Positions 19,354 to 29,557 of a stretch of DNA of 64,000 bases are shown in pieces. The position numbers and the translations under genes were made by a program. The notes beneath the pieces were generated by a model that searched no databases, was not told where the DNA came from, and saw nothing but the letters and a program-made list of their open reading frames with translations. The stretch is taken from positions 124,001 through 188,000 of the forward strand of contig NZ_CAJOCF010000004.1 of assembly GCF_905332535.1 (NCBI RefSeq), given 5' to 3'. Within the stretch, counting starts at the first letter, position 1, and the number at the start of each line of letters is the position of its first letter. This DNA comes from Latilactobacillus fragifolii (lineage in GTDB: Bacteria > Bacillota > Bacilli > Lactobacillales > Lactobacillaceae).

Positions 19354-19390
19354 AAAAAAGGAATCGGTGCATAACACCGATTCCTTTTTT
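19354..19390. terminator. Bidirectional terminator between candidate RNA and nucleoside hydrolase gene
   Basis: A 16-bp inverted repeat (19354-19369 with 19375-19390) with a 5-nt loop, flanked by A-run and T-run; it can serve both the + strand RNA and the minus-strand gene. Confidence 0.9.
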
Positions 19391-19441
19391 TGAAAAGCTA
19401 ATTTGGATTGGCTCCCACTATAAATCCCAGCTGATAATCTC

Positions 19442-20395
19442 CTATGGCGCTAATAAATGCCCAATTCTTGCTTTAAATTCAGTTAAAAAACGTGGCGTGT
19501 CAACTTGGACACAAACCGCCGTCCGCGTTGTTGGATCATCTAAGCGAGCATTATTCCCAATTGTTCTTCCCCGTGACGGGCCTTCTATCTCGGTCTTCAA
19601 ATTCAATGGGAAAGTCGTGACTAAGCTTGGATCAATTGCAACGGCAACTGCTAAGGGATCATGTAAGGCACAGCCGTGTAAATGAGGCGAAGTAACTTCA
19701 TAGGCTTTGATATAGTAATCGACCATATCGGCATAGGCTGTGGCGGCTGGTGTGCCAAGCGCACGCCATTCTGCTGTATCGGTGCGTGTAAAAAGTGTCC
19801 GCAGCGTCACATCAAGGCCCACCATTGTGACCGGTAAGCCACTCTTAAAGAGCAAATCTGCCGCTTCGGGGTCTTGACTGATGTTGGCTTCAGCAAATGG
19901 AGACACATTCCCACCAACGGTTAAAGCGCCGCCCATAATCACGATTTGACCGACTTTCTTCAAAGTGGGTAAATCTTTTTGAATCGCTAACGCTAAATTT
20001 GTCATTGGTCCCGTTGCCACAATGCTCAAGTCAGCACCATATTCCTGGCAAGCACGTAATATAAAATCAACGGCCGATTCAGTCACCATTTCCGGATGGG
20101 GTTCTGTCAGATGAAGCTCACCAACGCCATCTTGACCATGAATTTCCGCACTAATTGGTAAGACACTAAAATCATTTGTCGTCGTCGAATGCCCCGCACC
20201 TAAATAAACTGGAATGTCTGGATGACCTAATAAATGTAAAATTTGTTGACTATTCACAACGCTTCGTTCAGTCAAAACGTTGCCGTATTCTGAGGTAATT
20301 CCGATTAAATCGACTTCTGATGATCCCAATGCATAAGCAATTGCTAACGCATCATCAATCCCAGTATCTAAATCCAAAATCATTTTTTGTGCCAC
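19442..20395 (-). CDS. Nucleoside hydrolase (IunH/RihA-RihB family)
   Basis: Hydrolyses the N-glycosidic bond of ribonucleosides to ribose and base for salvage or energy. The 317-residue protein carries the calcium-binding DTGIDDALA motif at residues 10-18, the conserved VIMGGAL and SPFAEANISQDPEAA segments, and the late histidine-aspartate LHDPLAV. The GTG at 20395 is chosen because GGAGG lies 7 bp upstream; the ATG at 20383 is further away. It is monocistronic. Base specificity (pyrimidine or purine) cannot be assigned. With the deoxyribosyltransferase at 41810 it indicates nucleoside use. Confidence 0.93.
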   Translation of the reverse strand: MAQKMILDLDTGIDDALAIAYALGSSEVDLIGITSEYGNVLTERSVVNSQQILHLLGHPDIPVYLGAGHSTTTNDFSVLPISAEIHGQDGVGELHLTEPHPEMVTESAVDFILRACQEYGADLSIVATGPMTNLALAIQKDLPTLKKVGQIVIMGGALTVGGNVSPFAEANISQDPEAADLLFKSGLPVTMVGLDVTLRTLFTRTDTAEWRALGTPAATAYADMVDYYIKAYEVTSPHLHGCALHDPLAVAVAIDPSLVTTFPLNLKTEIEGPSRGRTIGNNARLDDPTTRTAVCVQVDTPRFLTEFKARIGHLLAP

Positions 20396-20635
20396 GCCAA
20401 GCCCTCCTCAATAATCATGCAAAATAATGTACATCCCAAGTGTACCCCATTATCGTAGGTGGGTAAATTAATAATCTAAGAATTAAACTCAAAAAAGACA
20501 AGTCGCTGATTCAGTTTAAACCATTGATTTCATGATGCATTAAAATCGTTTGACCATCTGATTGCGTCTTATTTGAAAGCTGATTTATTTTCTTAAAAGC
20601 TTGAACGCTGATGCCTCATTTTTTAACCATTGGCA

Positions 20636-20661
20636 AAGGCCACCTATTCCTAGGTGGCCTT
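20636..20661. terminator. 11-bp perfect hairpin of unclear role
   Basis: AAGGCCACCTA pairs with TAGGTGGCCTT around TTCC. There is no strong T-run on either side, so termination is only one option. It lies in the 701-bp stretch 20396-21096, which also holds the candidate RNA at 20701 and the clpP promoter; no protein gene is recognisable there. Confidence 0.45.
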
Positions 20662-20700
20662 CTAATTAATTTCGCATATTAAATTCTTACATAATGTCAG

Positions 20701-20783
20701 GTAGCCAGTCACTAATTGACTACGCACACTAGCATCGAATGGCTAGTGGAGATGACGTGTGGGTCACGTCGCTTTTTATTTTT
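20701..20783 (+). ncRNA. Candidate structured RNA upstream of clpP
   Basis: Three consecutive hairpins: AGTCA/TGACT (20707-20721), CACTAGC/GCTAGTG (20727-20748) and GACGTG/CACGTC (20754-20770), the last followed by GCTTTTTATTTTT. This looks like a short RNA ending at a terminator about 230 bp before the clpP promoter. A weak TATA-like element (CATAAT, 20690-20695) precedes it. Function unknown. Confidence 0.4.
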
Positions 20784-21011
20784 GGGTTAATTCAATTATG
20801 TCTAAATTCTTGTGTTTCTAAATATCTTCTCGTTTAAACAGCGTAAGCCGCCTCTTTACACTACTTGTAACTCCATGGTTACTCCAGTTGATTAAAGTCT
20901 TCAAATAATACTTGATCCTACAGTGATAAGTGCTGATTAACTTCCTCAAGTATACCATATTTTCAATTCGAACACAAAATGACAATAATCTTTCTGAAAA
21001 GAAGCTTTCTA

Positions 21012-21028
21012 TTTGACCAAAATTGACC
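21012..21028 (+). promoter_or_regulatory. CtsR box of clpP
   Basis: Read on the minus strand it is GGTCAAT-TTT-GGTCAAA, matching the direct-repeat CtsR consensus (RGTCAAA, 3 bp, RGTCAAA) with one mismatch. It overlaps the -35 of clpP, so CtsR would block transcription until heat or protein stress. Confidence 0.8.
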
Positions 21029-21041
21029 TTTGCTGTAAAAT
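21013..21041 (+). promoter_or_regulatory. clpP promoter
   Basis: TTGACC (21013-21018), 17-bp spacer, TAAAAT (21036-21041). The leader to the ATG at 21097 is about 50 nt. Confidence 0.75.
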
Positions 21042-21096
21042 TCAATCTATAGACAACAGAGTGATTCTACTCTGGCTTATATAAGGAGGCAATTCA

Positions 21097-21681
21097 ATGT
21101 TAGTACCGACAGTTATCGAACAAACATCACGTGGCGAACGGGCTTACGATATTTACTCTCGCTTACTAAAAGACCGGATTATCATGTTATCTGGCGAAGT
21201 AAACGACCAAATGGCTAACACAATCATTGCGCAATTATTATTCTTGGACGCGCAAGATTCAGATAAGGACATCTCAATCTATATTAACTCACCTGGTGGT
21301 TCTGTCACTGCAGGGTTAGCAATCATGGATACGATGAACTTCATCAAATCTGATGTTCAAACCATCGCTATGGGGATGGCTGCTTCTATGGCCAGTGTTT
21401 TACTTTCAGCAGGGACAAAAGGCAAACGATTTGCATTGCCTAACTCAACTGTCTTGATTCACCAACCTTTAGGTGGCGCACAAGGTCAACAAACTGAAAT
21501 TGAAATCGCTGCGCGCGAAATTTTGAAGACCCGGAAACGTTTAAACCAAATTTTGGCAGACAATTCTGGTCAAACCTTCGAAAAATTACAAGCTGACACT
21601 GATCGTGATAACTACATGACAGCCCAAGAAGCAAAAGACTATGGCTTGATTGACGATATTATGGTCAACCAACCAAAATAG
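21097..21681 (+). CDS. clpP: ATP-dependent Clp protease proteolytic subunit
   Basis: Serine peptidase that forms a tetradecamer and degrades proteins delivered by Clp ATPases. The 194-residue protein has the catalytic triad: Ser97 in GMAASMAS, His122 in VLIHQPLGG and Asp near 171 in KDYGLIDDI. The [11 protein letters not shown] motif is present. An AAGGAGG site precedes the ATG. A CtsR box covers the promoter and a terminator (21705-21742) follows, so the gene is a single-gene stress unit. Identification is certain. Confidence 0.99.
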
Positions 21682-21704
21682 CGTGCTGACGGTTGTGTTT
21701 AATT

Positions 21705-21744
21705 AAAAATGGGCTAGTTCAAGTTGAACTAGCCCATTTTTTTA
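21705..21744 (+). terminator. Terminator after clpP
   Basis: A long perfect stem (ATGGGCTAGTTCA with TGAACTAGCCCAT) followed by TTTTTTT. Confidence 0.9.
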
Positions 21745-21788
21745 TTTAAATTTGTTATACTGACAGTATCTTAAAGGAGGTTTTTGCC

Positions 21789-22307
21789 ATGGATATTAGT
21801 GTCATTAAGAGTGAAAATGTGACAACCACCGGTGGGATTACAATTGGTCAACCAGATGCACCATTAACATCAATTGAATTTATCAATGCTGCTTGCCCTT
21901 ATTGTCGTAAGTGGTTTTTGAAATCTGAAGAAATGCTAACTGAAGCAGTCAAAGCTGGTCGGCTAAAACGCATTATCAAACCATTTGATAAGGATAAAGC
22001 GGATCTGCAACTAGGAAATTTAGCCCATACTTATTTGCCTTTCAATCAACCCGAAACAGTGATGCAAGCATTATCATTTTTGTTTACGCACCAAAAAACG
22101 TGGCGTAATGATTTGACGCCCGATGAATTTAAAAAATATATCGAGCAAAATCTCAATTTAGCACCACAAGATAATGCCGAAAACCTCGCCACAATTATTG
22201 CTGAAGCTGATCGTGCGAATATTAAATTCGTCCCCACCATCATTCTTGGTGAGCATATCTTTGATGAATCGATTGCCATGCCTGACTTGAACACACTACT
22301 AAAATAA
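21789..22307 (+). CDS. Thioredoxin-like / DsbA-type protein
   Basis: The 172-residue protein has a thioredoxin fold of the DsbA/Thioredoxin_4 type with the active-site motif Cys36-Pro-Tyr-Cys39 and a late cis-proline region (NIKFVPTIILGEHIF). No signal peptide is seen, so it probably acts in the cytoplasm as a thiol-disulfide oxidoreductase or peroxide-stress protein. The ATG follows AAAGGAGG. It has its own short upstream region after the clpP terminator and its own terminator (22306-22340). The OhrR gene is convergent just downstream. Partner and substrate are unknown. Confidence 0.85.
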   Translation: MDISVIKSENVTTTGGITIGQPDAPLTSIEFINAACPYCRKWFLKSEEMLTEAVKAGRLKRIIKPFDKDKADLQLGNLAHTYLPFNQPETVMQALSFLFTHQKTWRNDLTPDEFKKYIEQNLNLAPQDNAENLATIIAEADRANIKFVPTIILGEHIFDESIAMPDLNTLLK

Positions 22308-22340
22308 AAAAAGTGTCCCTTAAAGGGGACACCTTTTTTT
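22306..22340 (+). terminator. Terminator after the thioredoxin-like gene
   Basis: GTGTCCC pairs with GGGACAC, flanked by A-run and T-run; it may also act on the convergent ohrR transcript. Confidence 0.85.
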
Positions 22341-22404
22341 ATGTATGATAAAGGGTTCCAAAAACTATGATCTAATCTCAATACTCCGGTCCTTTATCTG
22401 TCGT

Positions 22405-22860
22405 TTATGAAAAACGCGCTTCATCCATTTGAATGGCATTTAAATGATGTTCAACTTCATTCATTTCCTGACGTAATTCATGATACTTGTCGCTTGTGAA
22501 ATCGAGATAGTTTGTGCAAGCACCAACTCGTTCATAGATTTCTTCTTTTTGATTTTCTGCTTTTTCGGTTAAGGTAACGTCAACCCGGCGTTCATCATCT
22601 GATGCACGATTGCGACTTACCCAACCGTCTGCTTCTAATCGTTTCAAAAGCGGGGTTAATGTCCCGCTATCAAGTTCTAAGTGGTGCCCTAACTCTTTCA
22701 CTGACATCTTGCCATGTTCCCACAATGCGAGCATTGCGATAAATTGTGGATAGGTCAATCCGTAAGGTTTTAATACCTTACCGTAGAAATGATTGTAGGC
22801 CTTTTGAGCGCGATAAATCGAAAAACAAAGTTGTTCATCTAATAATACTGGTTTAACCAT
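22405..22860 (-). CDS. ohrR: MarR-family organic peroxide sensor (OhrR-like)
   Basis: Repressor that senses organic hydroperoxides through a single N-terminal cysteine. The 151-residue protein has Cys12 in DEQLCFSIYRA, equivalent to Cys15 of B. subtilis OhrR, followed by the family sequence LTYPQFIAMLALWEH and the winged helix ELGHHLELDSGTLTPLLKRLE. The start is the ATG at 22860: the GGAGG that serves it lies inside the longer frame, so the upstream ATG is not used. The expected target ohr lies about 6.3 kb away. A TTGTACAA palindrome upstream (about 22905-22912) could be part of an autoregulatory site. Confidence 0.88.
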   Translation of the reverse strand: MVKPVLLDEQLCFSIYRAQKAYNHFYGKVLKPYGLTYPQFIAMLALWEHGKMSVKELGHHLELDSGTLTPLLKRLEADGWVSRNRASDDERRVDVTLTEKAENQKEEIYERVGACTNYLDFTSDKYHELRQEMNEVEHHLNAIQMDEARFS

Positions 22861-22944
22861 ATAATTTTCCTCCATAAAATTTTCTTTACTTATTTTACTT
22901 AATTATATTGTACAAGTCAAATATTGCGTGCTATTAATTTGTTT

Positions 22945-23895
22945 TTATTCTTTATTAATTCCTTGCTGGTGTGCTTCGGCGAGTTGATTCAATTTTCTGA
23001 GCCGATGATTAATGCCCGATTTCGAAATCGCCCCACTTGGCATTTTTTCCCCAAGTTCCTTTAACGTAATATCTGGAAATTCCAAACGGAGCAACGCAAT
23101 CTCACGCAACTTCGCCGGCAAATTATCTAATCCGACCGTATCGCGCAAGTATTCAATATTTTCGATTTGCTTCGTGGCTGCATCAATTGTCTTATTCATA
23201 TTTGCTGTCTCACAATTGACTAAGCGATTAACCGAATTACGCATATCCCGTACAATGCGAATATCTTCAAACTTCAGCATTGCATTAGTAGCGCCTATCA
23301 CTTGTAGAAAATCGGCAATTTTTTCAGCCTCTTTTAGATAAGTAATATAGCCACTGCGGCGGAAAGTTGTTTTAGCATTTAAGCCAAACCGGTTCATCAT
23401 GCGCGCAATATCTTGATTATGCTCTTCGTATAATGAATAGATTTCCAAATGATATCGGCTTGTTTCAGGATTATTGACTGACCCGCCGGCTAGAAAAGCT
23501 CCCCGCAAGTAAGAACGGACGCGCTGATCTTCATTAATCACATCTGCGGACACTTTCGTATGGATAGTAAAACCATCTTCTTCAACGATATCAAGGTCTT
23601 TCAAAACAGTATTTGTATCATACTTCAAGCGCACAATATATTGATTATTCTTTTTTAACTTCATTTTACGACGTACTAGTAATTCGGATTCAACTTGATA
23701 ATTTTGTTTCAGTAAACTATAAATCCGGCGAGCAATCGCCGGATTCTCTGTCTGAACGTTTAAAACAAATTGGTGATTCATCAAGCTCAATGACCCATTC
23801 ATCCGAATTAAAGCGGCGAGTTCCGCCCGTGCATGTTCAGGATGCACTTCAAGTTGCGTCAGCTCTTTCTTTACTTCACTTGCATATGAAGCCAT
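22945..23895 (-). CDS. whiA: DNA-binding protein WhiA
   Basis: Conserved Gram-positive protein with a LAGLIDADG-like N-terminal domain (about 85-220, including [18 protein letters not shown]) and a C-terminal HTH (about 225-310, [26 protein letters not shown]). In B. subtilis it affects division and chromosome segregation; in actinomycetes it is a sporulation regulator. The 316-residue length is standard. It follows yvcK by 2 bp and ends the rapZ-yvcK-whiA operon. Identification is secure; its job in lactobacilli is inferred. Confidence 0.97.
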   Translation of the reverse strand: MASYASEVKKELTQLEVHPEHARAELAALIRMNGSLSLMNHQFVLNVQTENPAIARRIYSLLKQNYQVESELLVRRKMKLKKNNQYIVRLKYDTNTVLKDLDIVEEDGFTIHTKVSADVINEDQRVRSYLRGAFLAGGSVNNPETSRYHLEIYSLYEEHNQDIARMMNRFGLNAKTTFRRSGYITYLKEAEKIADFLQVIGATNAMLKFEDIRIVRDMRNSVNRLVNCETANMNKTIDAATKQIENIEYLRDTVGLDNLPAKLREIALLRLEFPDITLKELGEKMPSGAISKSGINHRLRKLNQLAEAHQQGINKE

Positions 23896-23897
23896 AA

Positions 23898-24932
23898 TTA
23901 TTCACCTCGCTTAGCTGTGTTGACCTGGAAAGCAAGATTCATAATTTCACTCGCTACTTTTTGTCCATTATGGAACACACCATGATCTTTCAATTTCAAA
24001 AAATTATCGGAAATCACTCGACACCCTAATTCTCGTAACGCTTCAAAGTCATGTTCAACCGGCCAAAGAATTTCATCGTACTTTTGATGATCCAAATAGT
24101 TTTCAGGAACTTGTGCCGTATTGACCAAAACCGTATCCACAAAATTCTGTCCAAGATGGTCGTGCAACACGCGAACGTGATCGGCATCGGTAAAATGTTC
24201 CGTTTCCCCTTTTTGCGTCATGATATTACAAATATAAATCACTTCCGCTTTAGTTTGCTTAACCGCTGCCCCTAAGTTCTCAATCATTAAGTTCGGTAAG
24301 ATACTGGTAAACAAACTCCCGGGACCTAAAACAACTACATCGGCATCTAAAATCGCATCAATCACTTGTTGAACAGCTTTTGGTGCTACAAGATCATTTT
24401 GATCCGTTTTCGAGACCCAGACGCGCTTAATTTGCTTGCGCGCAGCCGTAATTTCAGATTCCCCTGTTAATTGGGTACCATCTTTAAATTCAGCATTTAA
24501 CGACAGCGCAACATTGGCCGCGGGATAAATATGACCGTCAACCGCCATCATTTCTGATAATCGTTGAACAGCGTCAAAAATACCTGATTCCATTTCAGAT
24601 AATGCTGCAATAATCAAATTACCAATCGCATGTCCTGAGAAAAAGGCATCGTGTGATTTAAAACGGTATTGAAAAATATCGAGCGTTAACTGTGGTAAAT
24701 CCGACAAGGCCACTAATACATTCCGAATATCACCAGGTGGCACAACATTAATGTAATCGCGAATTACGCCAGAAGAACCGCCATCGTCTGCAACCGTGAC
24801 AATTGCCGTGGCATCCGCATTTTGTTCGCGGAGACTCTTTAAAATAACCGGTAACCCCGTTCCGCCACCAATCACAACAACTTTTGGTCGGCGCCCTTTA
24901 ATGACCCGAATAATCCGATTAGTGGCTGTCAT
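23898..24932 (-). CDS. yvcK: YvcK family protein (gluconeogenesis factor, CofD-like)
   Basis: The 344-residue protein has the glycine-rich [13 protein letters not shown] motif near residue 20 and ADDGGSSG, as in the YvcK/CofD-like family. The family binds UDP-sugars and affects carbon metabolism and cell-wall synthesis in B. subtilis and Listeria. Its start overlaps the rapZ stop by 4 bp (ATGA), and whiA follows after 2 bp, which shows tight co-transcription. The biochemical activity is not settled in the family. Confidence 0.96.
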   Translation of the reverse strand: MTATNRIIRVIKGRRPKVVVIGGGTGLPVILKSLREQNADATAIVTVADDGGSSGVIRDYINVVPPGDIRNVLVALSDLPQLTLDIFQYRFKSHDAFFSGHAIGNLIIAALSEMESGIFDAVQRLSEMMAVDGHIYPAANVALSLNAEFKDGTQLTGESEITAARKQIKRVWVSKTDQNDLVAPKAVQQVIDAILDADVVVLGPGSLFTSILPNLMIENLGAAVKQTKAEVIYICNIMTQKGETEHFTDADHVRVLHDHLGQNFVDTVLVNTAQVPENYLDHQKYDEILWPVEHDFEALRELGCRVISDNFLKLKDHGVFHNGQKVASEIMNLAFQVNTAKRGE

Positions 24933-25813
24933 GACCGATTAACCGTTTCCTTGCGTTTCTTCATATCTCGGTGGGTCACGTCAACCGGATAATCGAACGA
25001 TAAATCGTCAGCTAAGCGTTGCGCAAGTGCTACTGAACGGTGTTGGCCACCGGTACAGCCAATCGCAATGGTTACACTTGTTTTACCTTCTTTGAGATAA
25101 CCTGGCATGATATCTTTTAACAGCCCACTAAATTGTTCATAGAATTTTTCAGTAGCCGGTTGCGCCATGACATAGTCGCTAACTGGTTGGTCTAAACCAT
25201 TTAATTCTTTAAACGCTGGTACATAGTAGGGGTTCGGCAAGAAACGAACATCCATAACGATATCCGCATCAATTGGTAAACCGTATTTAAACCCAAATGA
25301 CATCACTTCAATATGAAATGACGGGTTAACGGCCGTCTTGAACACATGAAAAATCTTTTCTCTTAATTGGCGTGGTGACATGGTTGAAGTATCAACCACC
25401 ATCTGGGCCCGATTGCGAATTTCAGTTAATAGGCGCCGTTCTTTTTGAATGCCGTCCATTAAACGCCCCTCCATCGCTAGTGGATGTGAGCGGCGTGTCT
25501 CTTTGTATCGCGAAACCAATTCTTCATCTGATGCATCCAAGAAAAGAATCTTAGTCGTCACAAATTGCGTGTTATCAAGGTTGGCAAGCATTTCAATGAT
25601 CTCATCGTAAAAAGCACGTGAGCGCAAATCAATGACTAATGCAATCTTAGTGACTTTGCCGGACTCCTTGACCAATTCCCAAAACTTAGGCAGTAATGTC
25701 GGTGGCATATTATCAACACAAAAATAACCTAGATCTTCAAAACTTTGCATAGCGACGGTTTTCCCAGCACCACTCATCCCTGTAATCACTACTAAGTTCA
25801 ATGTATCTGTCAT
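24929..25813 (-). CDS. rapZ: RapZ family nucleotide-binding protein
   Basis: P-loop protein with Walker A GMSGAGKT at residues 11-18 and a C-terminal domain containing [10 protein letters not shown]. In enteric bacteria RapZ is an RNA-binding adaptor for small-RNA decay; in Bacillota (YvcJ) the role is less clear and includes competence. I use the ATG at 25813 (294 residues, AAGGGGTGG upstream) because the longer frame has no initiation site and exceeds the family length. It is first in the rapZ-yvcK-whiA operon. Confidence 0.95.
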   Translation of the reverse strand: MTDTLNLVVITGMSGAGKTVAMQSFEDLGYFCVDNMPPTLLPKFWELVKESGKVTKIALVIDLRSRAFYDEIIEMLANLDNTQFVTTKILFLDASDEELVSRYKETRRSHPLAMEGRLMDGIQKERRLLTEIRNRAQMVVDTSTMSPRQLREKIFHVFKTAVNPSFHIEVMSFGFKYGLPIDADIVMDVRFLPNPYYVPAFKELNGLDQPVSDYVMAQPATEKFYEQFSGLLKDIMPGYLKEGKTSVTIAIGCTGGQHRSVALAQRLADDLSFDYPVDVTHRDMKKRKETVNRS

Positions 25814-25962
25814 CAGACCACCCCTTAAGTTTTCACTTTTACTATTGTAACATTCCTGGCGTGTCATTGAAAGCTATCAAAACGTGCATCATGTACTATT
25901 TAATGTCGTTAAATCGAATTCATTCCCAATAACTAGGCATTTGAAAGAGCTTATTTTTTCAT

Positions 25963-25994
25963 AAAAAAAAAGCGAAACAAATGAATTGTTCCGC
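25963..25994 (-). terminator. Terminator after the HdeD-like gene
   Basis: A 9-bp stem (25972-25980 with 25986-25994, one G-T pair), then a run of nine T on the minus strand. Confidence 0.85.
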
Positions 25995-26011
25995 GATTAG
26001 TCAATTAACCG

Positions 26012-26548
26012 TTATAGTCGTCTTGCAAACGCAATGATAATTGCGTTAATGCCAAAGAAAGCAAAGTAAAAACCAACCAAAGTCACCATCGTCACAGCGG
26101 TTACGACTGGATCCATTAACAATAAGATCCCCACAATGACGCCTAAGATATTCAGAATCATCGAAACGATGTATAGGCCTGTATTAAATTGCTTGAGGTG
26201 GCTTACATTCAATAATGCCACAATTGAATCGAACAAGAACCAGAATGCAAAGATATAACCTAAAGCGGCCACACCAGCTGGAATATTCAAGATAAACAAA
26301 ATACCCAAAATGACATCGACAATGGCATCGACCAACATTAAAGTGGCACGTATGCCAGTTTCTTGTCGTAACCGGCTATACGCACTAATCTTCGCAATCC
26401 CCCGAATAATCGCCGCAATCGCAATCACAATGACCAACCCAGATAATGTCTTACCCGGTTGATTAAACAAGCAGTATGCAACGATTAAGAAAATAATTCC
26501 CGTCATAAACTCTGACCAATCAAAGTGCCATTCATTTTTTCTAAACAT
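26012..26548 (-). CDS. HdeD-like (DUF308) membrane protein
   Basis: A 178-residue integral membrane protein with about six hydrophobic helices and the internal repeat typical of the HdeD/DUF308 family (for example GLVIVIAIAAIIRGI and ALGYIFAFWFLFDSIVALL). The E. coli namesake is linked with acid resistance; function in lactobacilli is not established. The ATG at 26548 has GAGGTG at good spacing; a TTG two codons earlier overlaps that site. It stands alone between uvrA and rapZ with its own terminator. Confidence 0.85.
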   Translation of the reverse strand: MFRKNEWHFDWSEFMTGIIFLIVAYCLFNQPGKTLSGLVIVIAIAAIIRGIAKISAYSRLRQETGIRATLMLVDAIVDVILGILFILNIPAGVAALGYIFAFWFLFDSIVALLNVSHLKQFNTGLYIVSMILNILGVIVGILLLMDPVVTAVTMVTLVGFYFAFFGINAIIIAFARRL

Positions 26549-26623
26549 TCCCAATCACCTCTCATTGTTGATACCTTTATCATACTTTTTTTAAGTGCAA
26601 TCGACAACTATATTTAGTAAAAC

Positions 26624-26676
26624 AAAAAAAGTGGGCGGTTAAGGCAGAAATGATGCTGCCTGACCGTCCGCTTTTT
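26624..26676 (-). terminator. Terminator after uvrBA
   Basis: A stem of about 14 bp with mismatches (GTGGGCGGT-AGGCAG with CTGCCT-ACCG-CCGC), then a seven-T run on the minus strand. Confidence 0.85.
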
Positions 26677-26692
26677 AAACGGATTCTATTAG

Positions 26693-29545
26693 TCACTTCT
26701 GTGCGGCAATTGTGCGCGCTGTATCTCGTTTTAAAACAGGTTTTAAATATTGGCCAGTATAACTTTCACTAACATTAGCAATTTCTTCTGGCGTACCGGT
26801 CGCGACAATTGTCCCGCCTTTATCGCCGCCTTCAGGCCCTAAGTCAATAATGTAATCAGCCGTCTTGATAACATCTAAATTATGTTCAATCACTAAAATC
26901 GTGTTACCTTCTTCAACTAAGCGCTCCAAAACGCCTAACAAACGCTTAATATCGTCGGTATGCAAGCCGGTCGTTGGTTCATCGAGAATGTATAAATTCT
27001 TACCTGTTGATTGTTTTTGTAATTCGGAGGCCAACTTCATCCGTTGTGCTTCCCCACCAGATAAGGTTGTCGCAGATTGGCCTAATGTGACATAGCCCAA
27101 ACCGACATCAACAATTGTTTGTAACTTCCGGGCAATCTTCGGAATGTTTGCAAAGAAGACCGTTGCTTCAGCGACCGTCATATCTAAAATTTCAGCAATG
27201 TTCTTCCCCTTATAGACAACTTCCAAGGTTTCTGAATTATAGCGACTGCCATGACAAACTTCACATGGCACATAAACATCTGGTAAGAAGTTCATTTCAA
27301 TCTTGATGATGCCGTCACCTTTGCAGGCTTCACAGCGACCACCTTTAACATTAAAACTGAAGCGGCCTTTCTTGTAGCCCCGTAATTTAGCTTCATTGGT
27401 TTGAGCGAACAAATCACGAATGTTGTCAAAGACACCAGTATACGTTGCTGGATTACTCCGCGGTGTTCGACCAATTGGGCTTTGATCAATATTAATCAGT
27501 TTTTCGAGATTTTGATAACCCGTAATCGTTTTATACTGACCTGGTTTCGCCGAGTTCCGATTCATCTTTTGGGCCAAGGCTTTTTTCAAAATCGTATTGA
27601 CCAAGGTTGACTTACCAGAACCTGAAACACCGGTAACCACGACAAATTCACCTAATGGGAAATCAACCGTCAAATTCTTCAGGTTATTTTCAGCCGCACC
27701 GGTCACACGAATTTTCTTGCCATTGCCTTTACGCCGTTTTAACGGTACTGGAATGTACTCGGAACCTGCTAGATAACGGCCCGTCAAGGATTTGGGGTTA
27801 TGTTCAACTTCACTTGGCGTCCCAGCGGCCATGACTTCTCCACCGAGCTCACCTGCTCCGGGACCGATATCAACGAGATAATCGGCCGCACGCATTGTAT
27901 CTTCATCATGTTCAACGACAATTAACGTATTGCCTAAGTCGCGCATCTTCTTCAATGACCCAATCAAACGATCATTATCCCGTTGATGTAGGCCAATTGA
28001 TGGTTCATCGAGGATATAAAGGACGCCCGACAAGTTCGAACCAATTTGAGTGGCCAACCGAATCCGTTGAGCCTCTCCACCAGAAAGGGTTCCAGCTGAA
28101 CGACTCAGCGTTAAATAATCCAAGCCAACGTTGATCAAGAACGTCAATCGATCGTGAACTTCTTTCAAGATTGGTTGCGCAACAACACTGTCTTTTTCAG
28201 AAAGTTTGAGTTGGTCGAAGAATGGTAAAGCTTCTTTGATGGCATTATCTGAAACGGTAGCGATATCTTGACCACCCACTTTAACAGCCAAAGCTTGTCG
28301 ATTTAAACGGGCCCCATGACAAGTTTGACATGTTAACTCAGTCATATAAGTCCGCATTTGAGCCCGCGTAAAATCACTGTTAGTTTCGCGGTAGCGCCGG
28401 TCAACATTGGCTAACACCCCTTCAAATGGCACATCCACATCACGAACCCCACCAAAATCATTTTCATAATGGAAGTGGAAATCCTTGCCTTGCGAACCAT
28501 TTAAAATAATGTCTTTTTGCCGGGGGGTTAATTTGCTAAATGGCCGATCCATGTCGATTTTAAACGACTTGCAAGCCTGTTCAAGCATCTGTGGATAATA
28601 TTGCGAACTAATTGGATTCCATGGCGCAATGGCGCCTTCACGCAATGTCTTGCTCGTATCAGGAATCACTAAATCCATATCGACCTCTAACTTAACACCT
28701 AAACCGTCACAGTCGGGACAGGCCCCAAATGGCGCGTTAAATGAAAACAAACGCGGTTCTAATGCCCCAACCGTGAATCCACAAATTGGACAAGCATAGT
28801 GTTCTGAGAAAAGTAGTTGTTCACCGCCTATGATATCGGCAGTTGCATAACCTTCTGATAAACGCAACGCTGCTTCGAACGAATCAAATAAACGGGACCG
28901 AACGCCGTCTTTCACAACGATTCGATCCACAACAATATTAATGTCGTGTTTTTTATTCTTATCCAATTCGATATCGGCACTAACGTCCATGACTTCGCCA
29001 TCAACTTGCACGCGGACGTAGCCCTCTCGTTGAATTTTTTCAAATACTTTTTTGTGTTGCCCTTTTTTACCGCGAATAATCGGTGACATCACTTGTAGTT
29101 TCGTCTTCTCAGGTAGTGCCAAGACGCGGTCGACCATCTGTTCAACGGATTGACTACTAATTTCAGTGCCGTCATTGGGACAGATTGGGTGCCCAACCCG
29201 CGCCCATAAAAGTCGTAGGTAGTCGTTAATTTCCGTAACTGTTCCGACTGTTGAACGCGGATTTTTAGAAGTTGTTTTTTGATCAATTGAAATCGCTGGA
29301 CTGAGCCCGTCAATTGAATCCACATCCGGTTTATCCATCTGTCCTAAAAATTGGCGCGCATAAGCCGACAAACTCTCGACATAGCGCCGTTGTCCTTCGG
29401 CATATAAGGTATCAAAGGCTAACGAACTCTTCCCAGAGCCCGACAGTCCCGTCACAACCACTAATTTATCACGTGGAATTGTGACATCAATATTTTTTAA
29501 ATTATGCGCGCGCGCACCATGAATTACGATTTTATCATTTGCCAT
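26693..29545 (-). CDS. uvrA: UvrABC excinuclease subunit A
   Basis: DNA-damage recognition ATPase of nucleotide excision repair, 950 residues. Two ABC modules are seen: Walker [11 protein letters not shown] near residue 31 and [10 protein letters not shown] near 640, each with LSGGEAQR signature and ILDEP Walker B. Two zinc fingers are visible, CPIC...CPDC near 255-282 and CEAC...CEVC near 735-765. It starts 12 bp after the uvrB stop and is co-transcribed with it. A LexA-like box lies upstream of uvrB. Identification is certain. Confidence 0.99.
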   Translation of the reverse strand: MANDKIVIHGARAHNLKNIDVTIPRDKLVVVTGLSGSGKSSLAFDTLYAEGQRRYVESLSAYARQFLGQMDKPDVDSIDGLSPAISIDQKTTSKNPRSTVGTVTEINDYLRLLWARVGHPICPNDGTEISSQSVEQMVDRVLALPEKTKLQVMSPIIRGKKGQHKKVFEKIQREGYVRVQVDGEVMDVSADIELDKNKKHDINIVVDRIVVKDGVRSRLFDSFEAALRLSEGYATADIIGGEQLLFSEHYACPICGFTVGALEPRLFSFNAPFGACPDCDGLGVKLEVDMDLVIPDTSKTLREGAIAPWNPISSQYYPQMLEQACKSFKIDMDRPFSKLTPRQKDIILNGSQGKDFHFHYENDFGGVRDVDVPFEGVLANVDRRYRETNSDFTRAQMRTYMTELTCQTCHGARLNRQALAVKVGGQDIATVSDNAIKEALPFFDQLKLSEKDSVVAQPILKEVHDRLTFLINVGLDYLTLSRSAGTLSGGEAQRIRLATQIGSNLSGVLYILDEPSIGLHQRDNDRLIGSLKKMRDLGNTLIVVEHDEDTMRAADYLVDIGPGAGELGGEVMAAGTPSEVEHNPKSLTGRYLAGSEYIPVPLKRRKGNGKKIRVTGAAENNLKNLTVDFPLGEFVVVTGVSGSGKSTLVNTILKKALAQKMNRNSAKPGQYKTITGYQNLEKLINIDQSPIGRTPRSNPATYTGVFDNIRDLFAQTNEAKLRGYKKGRFSFNVKGGRCEACKGDGIIKIEMNFLPDVYVPCEVCHGSRYNSETLEVVYKGKNIAEILDMTVAEATVFFANIPKIARKLQTIVDVGLGYVTLGQSATTLSGGEAQRMKLASELQKQSTGKNLYILDEPTTGLHTDDIKRLLGVLERLVEEGNTILVIEHNLDVIKTADYIIDLGPEGGDKGGTIVATGTPEEIANVSESYTGQYLKPVLKRDTARTIAAQK

Positions 29546-29557
29546 GCTTTACCTCTT

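Larger units (their letters stand above)
19093..19390 (+). ncRNA. Candidate structured small RNA with C-rich loops and a tRNA-like domain
   Basis: No protein gene lies in 18945-19441. The + strand folds into hairpins at 19095-19123, 19137-19165 and 19207-19239 whose loops are CTCCCAA, CTCCCTAA and CTCCCTA, while the stems differ but remain complementary. The third hairpin and another at 19244-19290 lie inside a tRNA-like cloverleaf at 19175-19328. The RNA would end at the terminator 19354-19390. CCUCCC loops could pair with Shine-Dalgarno sequences, as in known C-rich small RNAs of Gram-positives. No known RNA family was recognised; the RNA and its strand are predicted only. Confidence 0.55.

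Noticed and set aside
20818-21045. A 75-residue minus-strand open frame upstream of clpP.
   Set aside because: It has no ribosome binding site or recognisable domain and runs across the clpP promoter and CtsR box.
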